Of a stretch of DNA of 64,000 nt, positions 1 through 12,600 are shown piece after piece. The position numbers and the translations under genes were made by a program. The notes below the pieces were generated by a model, which saw nothing but the letters and a program-made list of their open reading frames with translations, made no database searches and was not told the origin of the DNA. Source of the stretch: Dermanyssus gallinae (Eukaryota > Arthropoda > Arachnida > Mesostigmata > Dermanyssidae); contig QVRM01002055.1 of NCBI GenBank assembly GCA_003439945.1, positions 1 through 64,000 of the forward strand. The letters are read 5' to 3'. Numbering within the stretch: the first letter of the stretch is position 1; every line of letters begins with the position of its first letter.

Positions 1-2370
1 ACATAGCGTAGGTAGCTTTGCAGGCATCCCGTAAAGAGCGTCTGATACAAGTATGCAAAACAGTCATCAACATATAGCATGATATAGTGTGGCAGAGTCG
101 GTTGGCCCTTCCGGTGATGCGTCGCCCCGGGCGTAAATAGGGCGCAAAAATAATAAGAATCCCTTACGCAACGTGGCCGACTCGTATATAGAGAGAGCTC
201 GTACACTAGAAGAGCAGAGAGGCCTTGCTCATCGCCCCCACTTTCCTTAACAGATTTGCCACCAGCAGCAACAGTAGTATCTCAACCCCCCGCTTCGCCT
301 CCCCGCACTCTCCAGCACGGCCGCCCGCCCGCATTCTCCAGTATGGCGGCGTGAAAAACGTGATGAAGACTTTAACAAGTTTAACACGGTCGACTTAGTT
401 CGATTTGAAACACACTCAACTTGGTGTGAACGCCGGCCGCCAATCAACCGTGCAAAGATCACCAGTGGCTGTGGCAGCAGCAGCAAATAACCAGGAATAG
501 CAACAGCAATGTGGAAGAGAAGAACAGGACTTCGACGTGCCTCGCAATGTACGGGCCTGTAAAGGCGAGCGTTTTCAGCAGATTCATACTTGCGGCTTCG
601 CATGCGACGTCTATACAGTCGCATGACTTTAACATCTTGCCTTCGGAATAATGTAATAAAGTAGACATCAAGCGTGTATTTGATTGTGTTTTTGCTTGAA
701 GTGCGTACCACGTAACATCTTGTTTTGCCGCTGCATCTGAATAGGCTTCGAAGTGAATGCAGCTTTAAATGGCGTTAAGTTGTACATAGTGTATCGTAGA
801 TGCGTCGAGCAGGCAGTCAGCAGATTGAGTTCTGAGCAGCGCAATACAGTTCTGCGTGGAATGGGCGTGTGTGTGCCTCGGGTTAATGCTTCGTAGTCCT
901 GAGACGAAAATAAACCGTGTCCTCATCCCCCGAGACGTTCCCTGTTTGTATATCGAGCAACAGCTTCCGTCTCAAGAAAGACCCGGCTATCCCGTCTTCA
1001 GTGGCGGTGATTAGGCAGTCGGACACGTTTTCCAGTAGAAAAAGCTTGCCTCATTCTTCCAAACTGACTTGTGTTATAGCTGTACGAGTACACGTAAAAC
1101 TCGACGCACGTTCGCCTGTATTCCTATCGTGCACTTTTTTCTTGTATGAAGAAGGTGTGCGCTTTAGGAAGAGAGAGATACCAAGGTATCAGACATCGTA
1201 CTTTCACATAATTAGAGCACGCGGCTGTATTAAATAAATTAATAAACTTTCTTACGTAGACGCCACGTAACATCCAATGTACATGTTGACACTTATTATT
1301 GGTTTGCTTTGTTTGCAATCCGCGCGTTTAGCTGCGGCGTCGTTGGTGGTATAAGCCATCAGCTAATAATACGACTTAGCAATTGAATAACGTCAGACAT
1401 AACATAACCTGCCCATGACGCTAGCAGAAGTGTACGACAACAAATGACCCTTATTAGAACTATCCAACAGTAAAAGCTTGTTTGGTTTACAGTCTCAACC
1501 GTGTATGGTAGATATACTTTCTCCCCCATATACGAATAGTCATCCTGAAACTACGAATAAAACGGCATGCTTATTAGGTGAGCGGTTCATATCTAAAAGC
1601 AAACGCATGCTTAAAAAAAATCTAAATCGTTTTAAAGTGTTTAGTTATAACTGAAGGTCAGCATGCATCGAAGCAGCAATTAAGACCAAGCGTTAGATGT
1701 TCGAGTTGTTAGCGTCCGCTCGACTTTTATTACCTGAAATCCTTGGTAGGCTTATAAACAGTTTAAAGTCTACCAATATCCCGCCAATGAAGAGCACATT
1801 CAGCCTGCCTAAGCGGATTCTCGCATTTAAGAAGACGGAATTATGAAGTAATTTAATTCCGACTGCAACGGTAACTGTAGTAAACATGATTACTGCAAAC
1901 TTGTCACCATATTGTAAATATGTAAAGAAACATACAGTTGTAAAAATGTATACACTCAATAAATAATCATGTCAATCATGTTTGGGACATATTTACGATA
2001 CGCTAGTTTAGGAACGATGAGTGTACATTCGCGTATGTAAGTCGCTTAATATTGAGCGCTCTAAGTTTCAGATTTCACAGCTGCGAGCCGTTTTAATAAT
2101 ATGTGTACGGACTTTCAGATAGCGATCAAACATAACTAATAATCTATTTCCACATTAACTTCAGCCGTTAATTAACGATTAGCATCTTGACTTTGCATCA
2201 ATTATGTGGCAAAACTATCAATAGCGCACTGAAACTCAACTCAGCTGGAGCCATTATCTCTGACCCGGTAAATTTAGAAATTATTTGCATTTCATGTATG
2301 TACATTTCATAGTAAACACGGAATTGCCATGAGAATGATACGAACTAGTTCACAATTATATTGTAATACA
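1..2370. other. no gene recognised; possible retroelement or promoter debris
   Basis: No open frame here has family resemblance or a convincing exon. A TATA-like string (gtatataga) lies near 189-197, followed by pyrimidine-rich DNA and CAG/CAA-type triplets at 264-275 and 474-512. An AATAAA lies at 909-914. A TATA box, triplets and a polyadenylation signal within about 700 bp could be an old LTR or a promoter with 5' UTR, but no paired LTR or flanking coding domain was seen, so this is only a note. Confidence 0.3.
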
Positions 2371-2885
2371 TTAGTTTAAAGCATGCTTACGACAACTGAT
2401 AAGATCCTAGGCAGACTCCCTACGAGATACCGAATGTTCAGTGGCCTCGAACAAATAGGTTGCTCCAACCTTGCCGACGCAAGTCCTCCCCGTTGGATAT
2501 GTCTAACAATAGGTCTAACATCCACCTGCTCAAATGGCCAGATCAAAATAAGCAAAACTAGCAACGGCCCCACGGCTGCGCGCAAAATTAAATTGTCGGC
2601 TAGTGTCAGAGGTTGGGTTGCAGTAGTCCGCCCTTTGATGAACCCATGCTGATAGGAACCATGCGAGAAAAATACAACTCATTGTAATTTAAATTTGCTT
2701 TTATTAAACCAAAGAAGGGACGTCACAATGAAACTTTATATCCAGTATTCGCAAATATAATCAACAACACCGAAAACCCAGCAAACCACTAAGAGAACTG
2801 AACATCCACATTTGCGTTAGCCATTTTGCAGCTCATATTTTACTTATCATTTCCAATTCCCTAATGGAATTGTATAACCTTGTTT

Positions 2886-3104
2886 TGTCGAGCTTTCCCA
2901 ATGATAGGCCGATCTAGGCTTCAAGCCGTTTGTAGTCAAGGAGCTGAAGCTTGGCTAAATGCTTTACCCTATCCACGAGTAGGAACCCTTTTAGACGGCG
3001 GAACAACGCGTGTTGGCACAGGACTGCGGTTTAGTGTTGACCTGGTCATGTCCTATCGATGTCGTTGTGGTGATCGTGGGAAATTTGAGATTGCCATTAC
3101 ATGA
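2886..3104 (+). pseudogene. fragment of nuclease-bearing non-LTR retrotransposon (pre-zinc-finger region)
   Basis: The plus-strand frame reads RLQAVCSQGAEAWLNALP, then a GTLLDGGTTRVGTGLR stretch and the start of a CxC-type zinc finger (YRCRCGD). The same layout precedes the zinc finger of the larger copy at 18557-20375 (FLKCLPSPQLGTMLDN, then RMVTALRIG and YSCRACG). It is a short, isolated and degraded piece of that retrotransposon family. No nuclease motif survives downstream. Confidence 0.6.
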
Positions 3105-3479
3105 ATAGTGAGCAGTGGTTTGTGGTATTGTACATCGTTTTTAGAGACTAGTATGAAGACACGGAGTAAAAAAGACCCTAGAAAGCAGCCCTAACGAGAC
3201 ACAATAACAGCTAGACCCATTTCTACTAAGGCTATCATTTACTCTGACACAAACACCTTTATTACTGCAATAACTCGCGACCCATAGGCATTAAATACCT
3301 ATCTCTGTTCAGTAGCCTAAGCATTGAGTATGTTGCCCTGTAAAATGTCAGCAAAAATGTAAAATAAATACGATCAAACTCGTTCCTGTTATTGATGTTG
3401 ACTGCCCAACAGCTTGTACTAACCTGTCAACCAAATAAGTTGTCGAGTTTTTCCTTTGTACATCATGCAGTGGCTCATT

Positions 3480-4401
3480 TAACAGTCCTTTGGGGGAAGC
3501 GAATAAATAAGTATGTGGTCCACTAGCATTTTTTTTAATATTGTACTATTCATGGATTGTTCTGTCAGCGAATCGGCAAAGTGGTGCATTGAAAATAGAC
3601 TGACAATAAATATAAACAAGACAAAAGTTCTACGTTTCAGTCGCGGAGAAGCATATGCCACCGCAGATCGGCGTATAAAGATAAACGGCGCCCCTGTAGA
3701 GCTAGTAAGTTACTTCCCATACTTGGGAGTGACGCTAACTTCAAGGCTCTCGTTTGGAAGGCACATAGAAGAAAAACGGGCCAAAGCAACGGCAGCTTGT
3801 CTGTATCAGAGCTATAATGCTTCTTGGAGAACTTTGTGACACTGACCTAAAAATTGCCGTCAACCTTTTTAAAATAAAAATTGCAATAATAGTTCGATAT
3901 AGCTTACAAGTGATTGTGCCTCATCTTAAGCTGATAGACCTCAAAAAACCGACGACGGTTATACAACGTGCACTTGGACTACCTAGGAATGCATCGGCGA
4001 CACTAGCGTTAGCACTATGTCGAGAGAGAACTTTTACGAAGGACCTCATATCTGTCAGAATACCATTTAGTGCAGATGCCTTAGACCAATACTTAGTGTT
4101 TAGAGAAGAGAGAAATATTAATTTTGTAATGCAGGACTATACAGAGGGTCCAGCGTTCTCCACAGATAAGTGGAAAAAGGCTTTACAAACAAGTCGGACC
4201 CTGTTGTGTAGGATAACCTGGCATGGTTATCACCATTATATATGTCTGAAAGAAGCGTGTAATGAAATTGGCGAATATGTGTGCAAATGTTGTGGAGAAT
4301 GTAACATCAACCGCTATCACTTGGCACGATGCGCGTCAATCGACGCGCAATCACTGCAGGAACGTGTGAATTACCTGCTTAGCTGTAACAGTGAATTATA
4401 A
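3480..4401 (+). pseudogene. LINE reverse transcriptase C-terminal fragment
   Basis: Frame 3513-3839 has WCIENRLTININKTKVLRF followed about 30 residues later by YFPYLGVTLTS. This is the usual palm-to-thumb transition of LINE reverse transcriptases (W..N.L..N..KT..l.F, then YLGv.l). The frame shifts near 3817 and continues to 4401, ending in a Cys-rich stretch (CKCCGECN..RYHLARC) like the zinc knuckle at the end of R1/Jockey-type ORF2. The catalytic YxDD region is not seen. It is a 5'-truncated, frameshifted relic. Confidence 0.65.
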
Positions 4402-6230
4402 GACATGTAAATTACTTGTAACTACCAATGATATGGTGAGTAAACTGAATGACAACTAATTGATTGTGCAACAGGCCTATAATGATCTACATTTGACTTA
4501 ATGTTTTTTTATTTTGAGTTTGAAGCTCACCGCTGATTGTCTAAACAATACCATTACGGTAAAAAATGGTAATCCACAACGACACTGGGGAGACCTGGCC
4601 CGAAGACGCACAAACTTGTTCAACGTGTCGGCATGGCGCTCAATCGTTCGACAGGGGACACTAGAGTTGTCTGTATCAGAGCCTACCGCTGGACATTCAG
4701 CGGGGGTAATGCTTAGAATGCCTAGAAATGTTTTTGTGCTGTGATTAGGCGTGAAATAGGGTTAGAAGTTAGTTGCAGCTTGTTCTCATGTGTGCGTGTG
4801 TGATAAGCCTTAGTAGAATTTTGTGGTCCATATAGAAGTATCGAACGTTAACCACGTCGTCAGATGACAAAAGCCCAGAAATTTTCAGATTTTTTCAGAC
4901 TTGACAAGATCCCAGTACTAAACGCTGTCGGTCCATCGGGTGTGTAATGCAATTTAACGTTGCTTTCATATGGAAACGATGAAGTGCGGGGGAGTGGAGG
5001 CCTCATAAATCTGTATGCGACTGCGTAAGCTCAATTGGAACAATCACACGCATTTTTTAATGCCGCTGGGTACTCTGGTCTGCAGCGCTCTGTCCACGCT
5101 TCGGATGAATGAAATGAAGGACACGAGCGTATTATCTAAATATGAAAAGTAAAGTATTTTTCGCGTCACCATCTCATGAGAGTTTGACAGTTGCACTGCT
5201 AATCTAAGTACAAATAAAAAAACAAAATAAATTACAACGTACCTAATATTCCGACAGTTTATCTCTGAGTAGAAGTAGCAAGACCAAGCAGTCCTACCCA
5301 CAGTACGCTTCTTAATAAAACATAAAAGTAAATTTTTAAGTAGTATACCTAGTGTACTACTAGAATACCGTTTGACAATTTGCACTGCCCGCGAAAATGA
5401 CCTTTTTAAACTAGAACATCTTTCTATGTATCTAATGCTAATAGTTGCAGTTAGGCGTATGAATTTCGTTTAGAAGAATACGACCGCACATTTGACAAGG
5501 TGGGTTTTCTTTTTATAGAACAAGGCAGTTTTAGGTTATAGGCACAAAACGCAGCCGATACTGGCGGTGCTTCCAATTACATAACTACAGCATCGTAAAG
5601 TATCATAAAGTATACCGCTAGGGTCAGTTAAAATGTTATTGTTGTACAGAACTTCCGTTCTCGGCTTGGTCAACGCATTCCATAATAAATCCACCTCAGC
5701 GATAGTGACTTGCACGGATGCAATTAACGTAGTTAATATTCACGCAAGTAACTTGTTATCTCAATTGACTGTAACCCTATTTCGACGTCTTTTATGTCCA
5801 ATGTTTTGCGTTAAGCCAATAACGACAATTATCGTTCATTTCATTACAAAAATCTGCTGCAGTTTCTTTCAGAGCTTTGCCTCGCACGACGATGAACTCA
5901 CCCGTTTAACCCGCGTGACATCAACATTTTGCCTACGTACACTTTCAAAAGCGGTATGCAAAGAAAGACATGTTGATCCAAGGAATAGGCGTTATAGATA
6001 CAGCGTTCACGATTGAGAGGAGTGACTTTGACCTTTTTCAGGCAGGATGCTCTAATCGGCACAGAAAACGGTCGGGAATGTCCCAACCGGCCAAACCGAA
6101 ATTGTTAAAGGTACTAATTCTTTGCCAGAACTCAAGACCCGTTTGCTTTAGTTAGCACATTTAAGTCTGCATGCCGTGCTGCCTCGCCGATCTGCGCAAA
6201 TCTGTGCAAATCAATACTTTTTTTTAAAGT
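4402..6230. other. no gene recognised
   Basis: Several open frames of 60-130 codons occur, for example 4514-4744 (+) and 5633-6016 (+), but none has a recognisable domain, flanking splice sites that join to anything, or codon bias. The sequence is AT-rich and intron-like or intergenic in look. Confidence 0.5.
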
Positions 6231-6231
6231 T

Positions 6232-6455
6232 AATGGGGGGATGGATGGTAGTGCACAATCTCTTTTTATTGAGACATCTGTGCTCCCCGTTTTTTTTTCG
6301 ATCATGATCGATTTTTAATCTACTCCGGCATTCACCTTGTTTAACTTGGGAACCATGAAAACCAATTTAGGAGTGGCCGGTCTGGATTTCGAACCCAGGC
6401 CTCGCGAATGCAAGGCAAAGGCTTTTGCCACTAAGCCATCTTACTCGGTAAAGTA
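6232..6455 (-). repeat. SINE family A copy 1 (tRNA-derived)
   Basis: On the minus strand a tRNA-like head reads GAGTAAGATGGCTTAGTGG (A box) followed by GGGTTCGAAATCC (B box). The body contains GGAGTAGATT, a short palindrome around GATCATGATCG, and AATAAAAAGAGATTG. Four other copies in the window share this layout. The B box differs slightly from the other copies, so this is an older copy. Confidence 0.8.
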
Positions 6456-7179
6456 ATTCTGAATACAAAGTAATTCTGAATGAAATTAAGCACAATTGTA
6501 TTGCAACCGAAAGAGGAGGGGGGCGGGGGGGAGACAGTCCCGCCAAGCCAATAATATCTGTCAATTAACCTACAGCGATCGCAATAGGTATCAGAAATCG
6601 CCTGTGTTACTGCCGCGCAGTTCGGCGCTATCAATGATCGATTGGCCATTAGCACCTTTGGCGGACCTTCTTCGGCCTGCCTGTATTAACGGCTAGCTTT
6701 TGTTGCCTCTCCAGGTCGAAACTGTCCGCCTGATGAACGGCGGGCCTGCCGCGACGGGAGAACCACACGTCACTGGCTGGAAGATCACGGATCCACGGAA
6801 GACGCAGACAACTAGGACGTAAACTAGGCGCCATTGAGATAAACGACACCTAGCATGATGATGATGGTGATGATACCCATCTATCGAAACGATGAGCGCT
6901 GGCACGATAAATCTCGCCTGTATAACCTGTATAGACACTTCGACTTGGGTTAGTGAGTGTGACATCACGACCTGGATCAGCGTGACGCGCGTGTATGTGG
7001 AGCATGCCCAAGTCGGACCAGCCGGGCAATGATGGCATCACACGACAGCCACCATTTGGGTGAGCGGCAACTAATTCGTTGCCTCCTCGTCGCCGTATTT
7101 TCTCACCTGTCTTCTTTCCGTGGCTGCAATTTCTCTCCCCTCGCGTCCCGCGGGCCCCCGCGTCATTCACTTAGGCTAT
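6456..7179. other. intergenic DNA upstream of the small gene
   Basis: No coding homology was seen. A short trinucleotide tract (catcatcatcatc-type) lies near 6856-6875. From about 7080 the sequence becomes C-rich with GCG-rich patches, which is compatible with the promoter or 5' UTR of the gene whose start codon is at 7306. No TATA box stands out. Confidence 0.4.
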
Positions 7180-7305
7180 TATTCGCTTAAAAGCGATCCT
7201 GCCCAGCACTCGAGCAGCACTCGGCATACACTCAGCGCGTACGTGCACAGAGAGTCCTTGAATTTGTGGAGCATACTCGTTAGAGGTTGCCCTGCGAGTC
7301 TCACG

Positions 7306-7495
7306 ATGAAGGTCCCCGCCGTTAATCGCGCTTTTGCTGCCCTTCTTCCCGTTGTCGTCCTCGTCATTGGGAGCTTCGCCCTCACGGTCGCTGCAGCGAA
7401 CTCCGCCGAGAAAGAGGACCTCGATCCTATTGAGGATAGCGGCGATCTTTCACCGCGGTACTTTCCCATGCGATCAGTTACGTACGGCGGGCACG
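7306..7495 (+). CDS. small gene exon 1 (signal-like segment and acidic region)
   Basis: It begins at ATG 7306 and ends with one base of a split glycine codon before the donor CACG|GTAAGAG. It encodes 63 residues: a hydrophobic core of about 20 residues, a run of AAA/ANS compatible with signal-peptidase cleavage, then an acidic linker and RYFPMRSVTYGGH. Confidence 0.65.
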
Positions 7496-9621
7496 GTAAG
7501 AGCGTTAAACGCTTGTTGTTACTGATGTTGATTTTTTTTGGCAGTGGTAAAGGTAGTATGGTTGCTAAACCATTGTTGTAATAGTAGTATTACAACAATA
7601 TTTTAGCAATCATATTTAGTAATAGTAGTATTTAGTGTTCTGTTGTTGCTGCTAGCGTTTTGCTTACGGTTACTGTTGTCAATATTTATCCTACTTTTGT
7701 CCAAGAACACTTGAGCAAGAATTGTAAGAGCTACCACAATAATAATGCCATTTGACTGAAGAACGTCTCTGTTATTTTAGCGGTCTAATTGTCAATAGTG
7801 AATTTTTAAGTCTCGACTACGATGGATGTCATACAAACATAGTATAACAGCATATTTGTTTGCTCATGAGGGGTGCCAATAAAGAGTCACCTAAGATATG
7901 TCTATGAATATGCGTTCAACAATGCATTTTCAGCGGAGCTGCAGCGGCGCATCTTTGATCGTCAAATATGTTACAGCGATGTACAGCTACCATGACGCTA
8001 ACTTCTGATTTTAGGTTTGGTCCGCTATCTAAAATAATCTCAAAAGTTTATACATATATATATATATATAATGCGTTGCAAAAAAATTAGCAGCACACGT
8101 TTTTTAATGATAATTTTGGCTTGATTTATTTGAATAGCTTGAAATTTTAAGGGCATGATGTACATGACGAATATGGTGTTAATTTCGTTGCAATCTTACA
8201 ATCGGTTCGTACAAAAAATAAAGACGTGTGAAAAAACAGTGTTGCAATATATTAGCAACAATAACGCCTTACGAAGTATTCGATTATTGGCAGGGCTGTA
8301 TGACTAATTTGATACTACATATTCTATTCTAAGTACGGGCTTTCCGTCCCTTCTTCTGAATCAAATCGTAAACTCTGTCTTTTGTGGAGTTAATGAGCTA
8401 TTGTGAGTACGAAAGTGGAAAATCAGTCCATGCTTGCTGGACAGCTTTTTTTTGAAGTCCGACAAATTATCATATTGTCGACCATTTGGGCAAATCTGCT
8501 TTACCAAATGCCCCCAAAGATTTTCGATGGGATTAAGGTCTGGATTCAATGCCGGTCAGTCAAAAAGTGGCACTCCTTGTTCTTAAAAAAATACTATAGT
8601 GCTAGCCGAGGTTTGAAACGTAGCGTTGTCTTGTTGAAAAACTGCGTCAGGTCCCCTAATTCTTCTGAAATGTGCTTCTAACTGGGAACCGACGATACGC
8701 TGGTACTTGTCGGAAGTGTTTTGGCCCACAATCGCAACTAGATCAGGCTTCCCATTATATCCAAACGCGCCCCAATGTTTCACAGAACCTCCACCGGCCA
8801 CTTGTTTCGAGAACCGTCAGGGCCGTAAATTTATTTTCATCCGAGAAGACGATGCTTTTTCACTCGTTCTCCCAAGTTTGGTATCTATGCGAAAACTCAC
8901 GTCGCGCGACAATTTGCGTCGGATGCAGTTGCGGCATACACTTCCTTTTCGCGTATCGCACGTTTTTGTCAAAACTTGACACTCGGTACACTGTGGATCG
9001 GTACACTGGCACTCCCAAAGTGGTCCTGATCCTGGAACAAGACATTGTCATGAGTAGCCAAGTGTATGATTCTACGCCGATCTTGAATAGTCAAAACTGG
9101 CTTACGCCCACTGTTAGATCTGCACTTTTGGTTCACTCCAGGGTGTAAGACCCTGCTGATAGTGTTCTTGCGCCGTCCTGATCTGGTTGCTATAGCAGTT
9201 ACTGTATGATCGAGCTCAGTATATGCCTCAATTCCTGTCTTTTCGTTATTTGAGAGATCCTTTGTACGACTTATGGTTTAAACATATTAGTTCGGAACAA
9301 CGACTGAGCTGTAGAATATTTTGCAGCTATAGAACGACTGATATTTCTGACATTTGATCCCCGGGATTGTATATCAGCTGTACTATCGACTATACTTTAC
9401 AAACAAGAGCTGTGTTGTTAGCATATTATTGCTGCTAATATTTTGCAACACTGTTTTTCACACGTTTCATTTTTTGTTTATGAACCGATTGTGAGATTGC
9501 AACGAAATTAACACTATCTCGTGGTTCGTCATGTACATCATGCGCTTAAAATTCCAAGCCTTTCAATAAGTCAAGCCGAAATTATCACCCAAAAAAATGA
9601 GTTGCTATTTGTTTGCAACGC

Positions 9622-9654
<33 letters not shown>

Positions 9655-10143
9655 CTCTAAGAGCTATTATGTTCCTATATAAGCTCTAATTTGACAATAT
9701 TGGAAAATACTAAGGTTTTAGTTGTATATGTATATGTATATATACATAAAGGCAAAAGAGGAGAGTTGTTTCACGTGTCAGCAACCATCGTGCGCAGTGC
9801 GGGCCAGCGGGCAGGCCATGAATAGCAGAGCAGGGGACAGAGATCGAACGAGACGTACAAACATATGTTATTCGCAATTTTGTCCAGCTGGACAGCAAAC
9901 AAAATCGTCCGATGTCACCCTCGGCACAAAAAGGGGCGAAAAATCAACAGCAGAGCCTAACGGTCGAATCTGCTGCCACCTGCGCCGTCGATTCAGCCTG
10001 ACGACTAACGGACACAGCCGTAATTACAGTGTGATTGTGTGGCTAGAATACTGGTGCCGTAGGATTTCCGGACGCACGAGGAAAAACGCCTGTTGTAGTA
10101 GTAAAAATTGTATTAGCGGTAGTAATACAGACGCACTTATGCG

Positions 10144-10188
<45 letters not shown>

Positions 10189-11291
10189 CCGATTGTTTTT
10201 GTTTTTATTATATAATTTTTTATGTTAGCACTTTGGAGTGAACAATTGTCTCCGCGTTAACGCGTAGCTACGGGTTTTCTAACCCAGAATTAGCCCAGTT
10301 ATACAATGTGCTCGAACAGATGCTGCGTTTCCTCGTTGAATGTCGAGCGACAGCCTCTGACGCAAAAATTCCGATGCTCTCGAATCTCCTGTGGAAAGGT
10401 TAAGGCTTCTACCCACGCGCTGAATCAATTTCAGTGTAAGCTGGCCTGGTGCTTCCATTGTTTCTACATTTGTAGCCTCTGCTAACCTGGACGCACGACC
10501 TGCCTGGCCCGCACCTGCACCGACCATCAAAGGGCCTATTGAATCGGTAACAGTTGCGTCCCAAACAAGCATGCGATCATGCTCAATGGGGGTTAGAGTA
10601 AGACCGTCAGGCCTTTTTGTTTATATATATATATATATATATATATAAATATATACAGCGCGTTTCAGAATTTGTCCAACAAACTTTGAAGTCTGGTACA
10701 ACTCGGCGAAAAAATCATGTTTTGCAAAGAAACGAGGGGTGGAAATTTCTTCGTGTAGAGTAAGAGCAAAGTCATCAAAAATGATTGTATCCAACGTGTT
10801 ATCTTGACATATGGTCACTAATCATCGACTGCGAGAGTCTCAGTGATCCTATCGCCAAACCAATCATAATTACGTGTTTGGAAGAAAAGTCTGCATCTGT
10901 TGAATTGCATTCTACGTTAGCTCAAGGCAGAACAAATGTTGTGTTGAAGATAATTCTAAAGAAATGAAACTCTTTGTAATTTATATATTTTGGCTTTGCG
11001 GAGATGCGAAAGCCGATTAGTCAATAGCTGAACTCCCAAGATAAGAGAAGATTCTGTAATGCGAAAGAACTACTAGTTGTGACCGATGTACACGTTTATG
11101 ATTTACCCAACTTAGTTGTTAACAAACTACAATAATACTTTGGCTTTCACGCACAAATACTCATTTTTTAGAAGGCCTTTCCGCTTCCTCGTCCCATTGG
11201 AACTTTTTTTCCCGAGTTGTACTAGACTTCAGAATTTATTGTGACAGCGTGGAATGACCAAGCACAGAATCCAAGAGAGATATTGCGAACT

Positions 11292-11330
<39 letters not shown>

Positions 11331-11718
11331 TCCCGGGGTTACAGTTTGCGCAATCACTTTAGAGGATACGACCAGAGGAGCTATTTCTCCAGAATTAACC
11401 GCTAGAGAAAATTTCATTTTTCTAACTGCACCCGAAAACGGTGGTTTGTGTGGGCTCTAATTTGTAATGCAAACAATTGCATACCCACATATAGAATGAA
11501 ATCTAAGGTACAACATTTTCAAAAGCATATACTATCGCATATGTTCACGTAACCGTTCCAATTGTCTGATTTTGTCTGCAGGTGTAATTGCACGACCCGC
11601 ATGGAAAATTGCTAGCACGGCGCTTACGTTTGGTCTTTTGGCCGCTGGCCTCCGCATTGCGCTGGAGATTTTCGCTCCGCAGCTAGCCATCAAGCTACAA
11701 AGAGTATTTGGGCTATAA
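7306..11718 (+). CDS. two-exon gene for a 108-residue hydrophobic/secreted protein
   Basis: I do not recognise the product. Exon 1 (7306-7495) starts MKVPAVNRAF and runs into a long hydrophobic signal-like stretch (residues 11-31), then an acidic segment (EKEDLDPIEDSGD). It ends at a GTAAG donor in phase 1. Exon 2 (11582-11718) follows a TTTGTCTGCAG acceptor in the matching phase and codes for a second hydrophobic or amphipathic helix (ASTALTFGLLAAGLRIALE) before the TAA. Joined, this gives 63+1+44 residues with no stop. An AATAAA lies 178 bp downstream (11896-11901). The 4.1-kb intron holds a Tc1 relic and retrotransposon fragments, so an extra small exon could be hidden there. The start was chosen because the signal-like segment follows directly. 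The model rests on splice sites and hydrophobicity, not homology. Confidence 0.6.
8046..9655 (-). mobile_element. decayed Tc1-type DNA transposon with long inverted ends
   Basis: The element is bounded on both sides by (TA)n. The ends share TGCGTTGCAAA (8072 onward, and 9622 reading back). The similarity continues as an inverted repeat of roughly 190-200 bp on each side, through the GTGTTGCAA blocks near 8240 and 9450. In between, the minus strand encodes Tc1 transposase pieces in shifted frames: SSDENKF near 8850, GGGSVKHWGAFGYNGKPDL at about 8730-8790, FQQDNA (second catalytic Asp) near 8610, and NPDLNPIENLWGHLVK (third catalytic residue, Glu) near 8500-8549. Frameshifts make it inactive. 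It sits in the intron of the small gene. Confidence 0.85.
9660..10279. other. intron sequence with (TA)n and poly-T
   Basis: No gene was recognised. The stretch contains a (TA)n tract at about 10150-10172 running into a poly-T run of about 15. Open frames here are built on the tract and are not credible. Confidence 0.5.
10280..10617 (-). pseudogene. retrotransposon C-terminal nuclease-like domain fragment
   Basis: The minus strand reads KRPDGLTLTP, then MLVWDATVTDSIG, then LAEATN and finally ASEFLRQRLSLDIQRGNAAS near the C-terminus. The RPDG...WDATV pairing matches the 18557-20375 element, where it follows a CxxC-H-C finger and looks like the PD-(D/E)xK core of restriction-like endonucleases in R2-group retrotransposons. 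Only the 3' part remains. A (TA)n tract abuts its upstream side. Confidence 0.7.
11582..11718 (+). CDS. small gene exon 2 (C-terminal helix, stop)
   Basis: The acceptor TCTGCAG ends at 11581. Two bases complete the glycine codon, followed by 44 residues with a hydrophobic/amphipathic helix, ending RVFGL-stop. The GC content and clean frame contrast with the AT-rich flanks. The polyadenylation signal is AATAAA at 11896. Confidence 0.65.
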
Positions 11719-11901
11719 GCGACGACGACGACGACGCCGAGACCAAAGCGGTGCGATGCGAGAGCCACAACGACCGAGGCGGGGTCACTGAGCCGGAGTC
11801 AATGAGTAATTATAGAATTATTATAATTGCTTGTTATAATAAGTCCGGTCACGGTGTTGACAGCCAAGCCGAAGGTCCCAACCCACCCTCAAACGAATAA
11901 A

Positions 11902-12600
11902 CACTCTTCACACGGCGTATGCCAGGTGACGGATTTACTCTGTGTTCGTCTGCTGCATTATTACAGCTAAGCTATGCTAAGTCTTTAAGAGATTCACACG
12001 TCCCAAAGATTCAGCAATAATTGGACCACAGCGGGATACTAGTTTACCTACCCGTACACGTGGTCTTACATGAACAAACCTATTTCTTGGTATGGGCTGG
12101 CTAATTATGATGGCTACTTTTTTTTTTTAACAAGGCCATTTATTTAATGTAAACACATTTACAACGGTATGTTTTGCTATTTATTTATATACATTATATT
12201 ATATATTTTTAAATATTGCAAGGAATCTATAGTCAGTTAAACCTACTACAGATGCCATTGTGTTGACAAAAAGTTGCAGCCGGAATGAAATTACGATTGC
12301 TTTCCTCTATAGGTGATTTCAACCATTTTAATAAGGTATTCTAAATATAAAATCAATCCTACAATTCCTGAGTTTTAGTGCAACTGTGGCAGTACCGTTA
12401 TCATGAAGGCCTCACTCAAAAGAATAACACCGGTATACGCTCCTCCGAGAAGTTGTAGTATGATAAACAATTTCATGTAATTTTAAACGTAACGCGCGCG
12501 ATTCGTTTCATAAACAAGTCAAAATGCAAGCTGTGTGTATGCACTTACTTTTGACGTGTCTACTGGAAAGCCTTAGTTACTTTCCAGTGGACTCACCACA
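11902..12600. other. no gene recognised
   Basis: AT-rich sequence downstream of the small gene's polyadenylation signal. No frame with family resemblance was found. Confidence 0.5.

Noticed and set aside
247..711. 154-codon minus frame at the window start
   Set aside because: Arg/Ser-rich product without recognisable domain, built over CAG/CAA repeats; no splice partner.
2376..2652. Pair of overlapping frames, one with a hydrophobic start (PLLVLLILIWPF)
   Set aside because: It could be a secreted-protein exon, but no joining exon, donor or family could be found.
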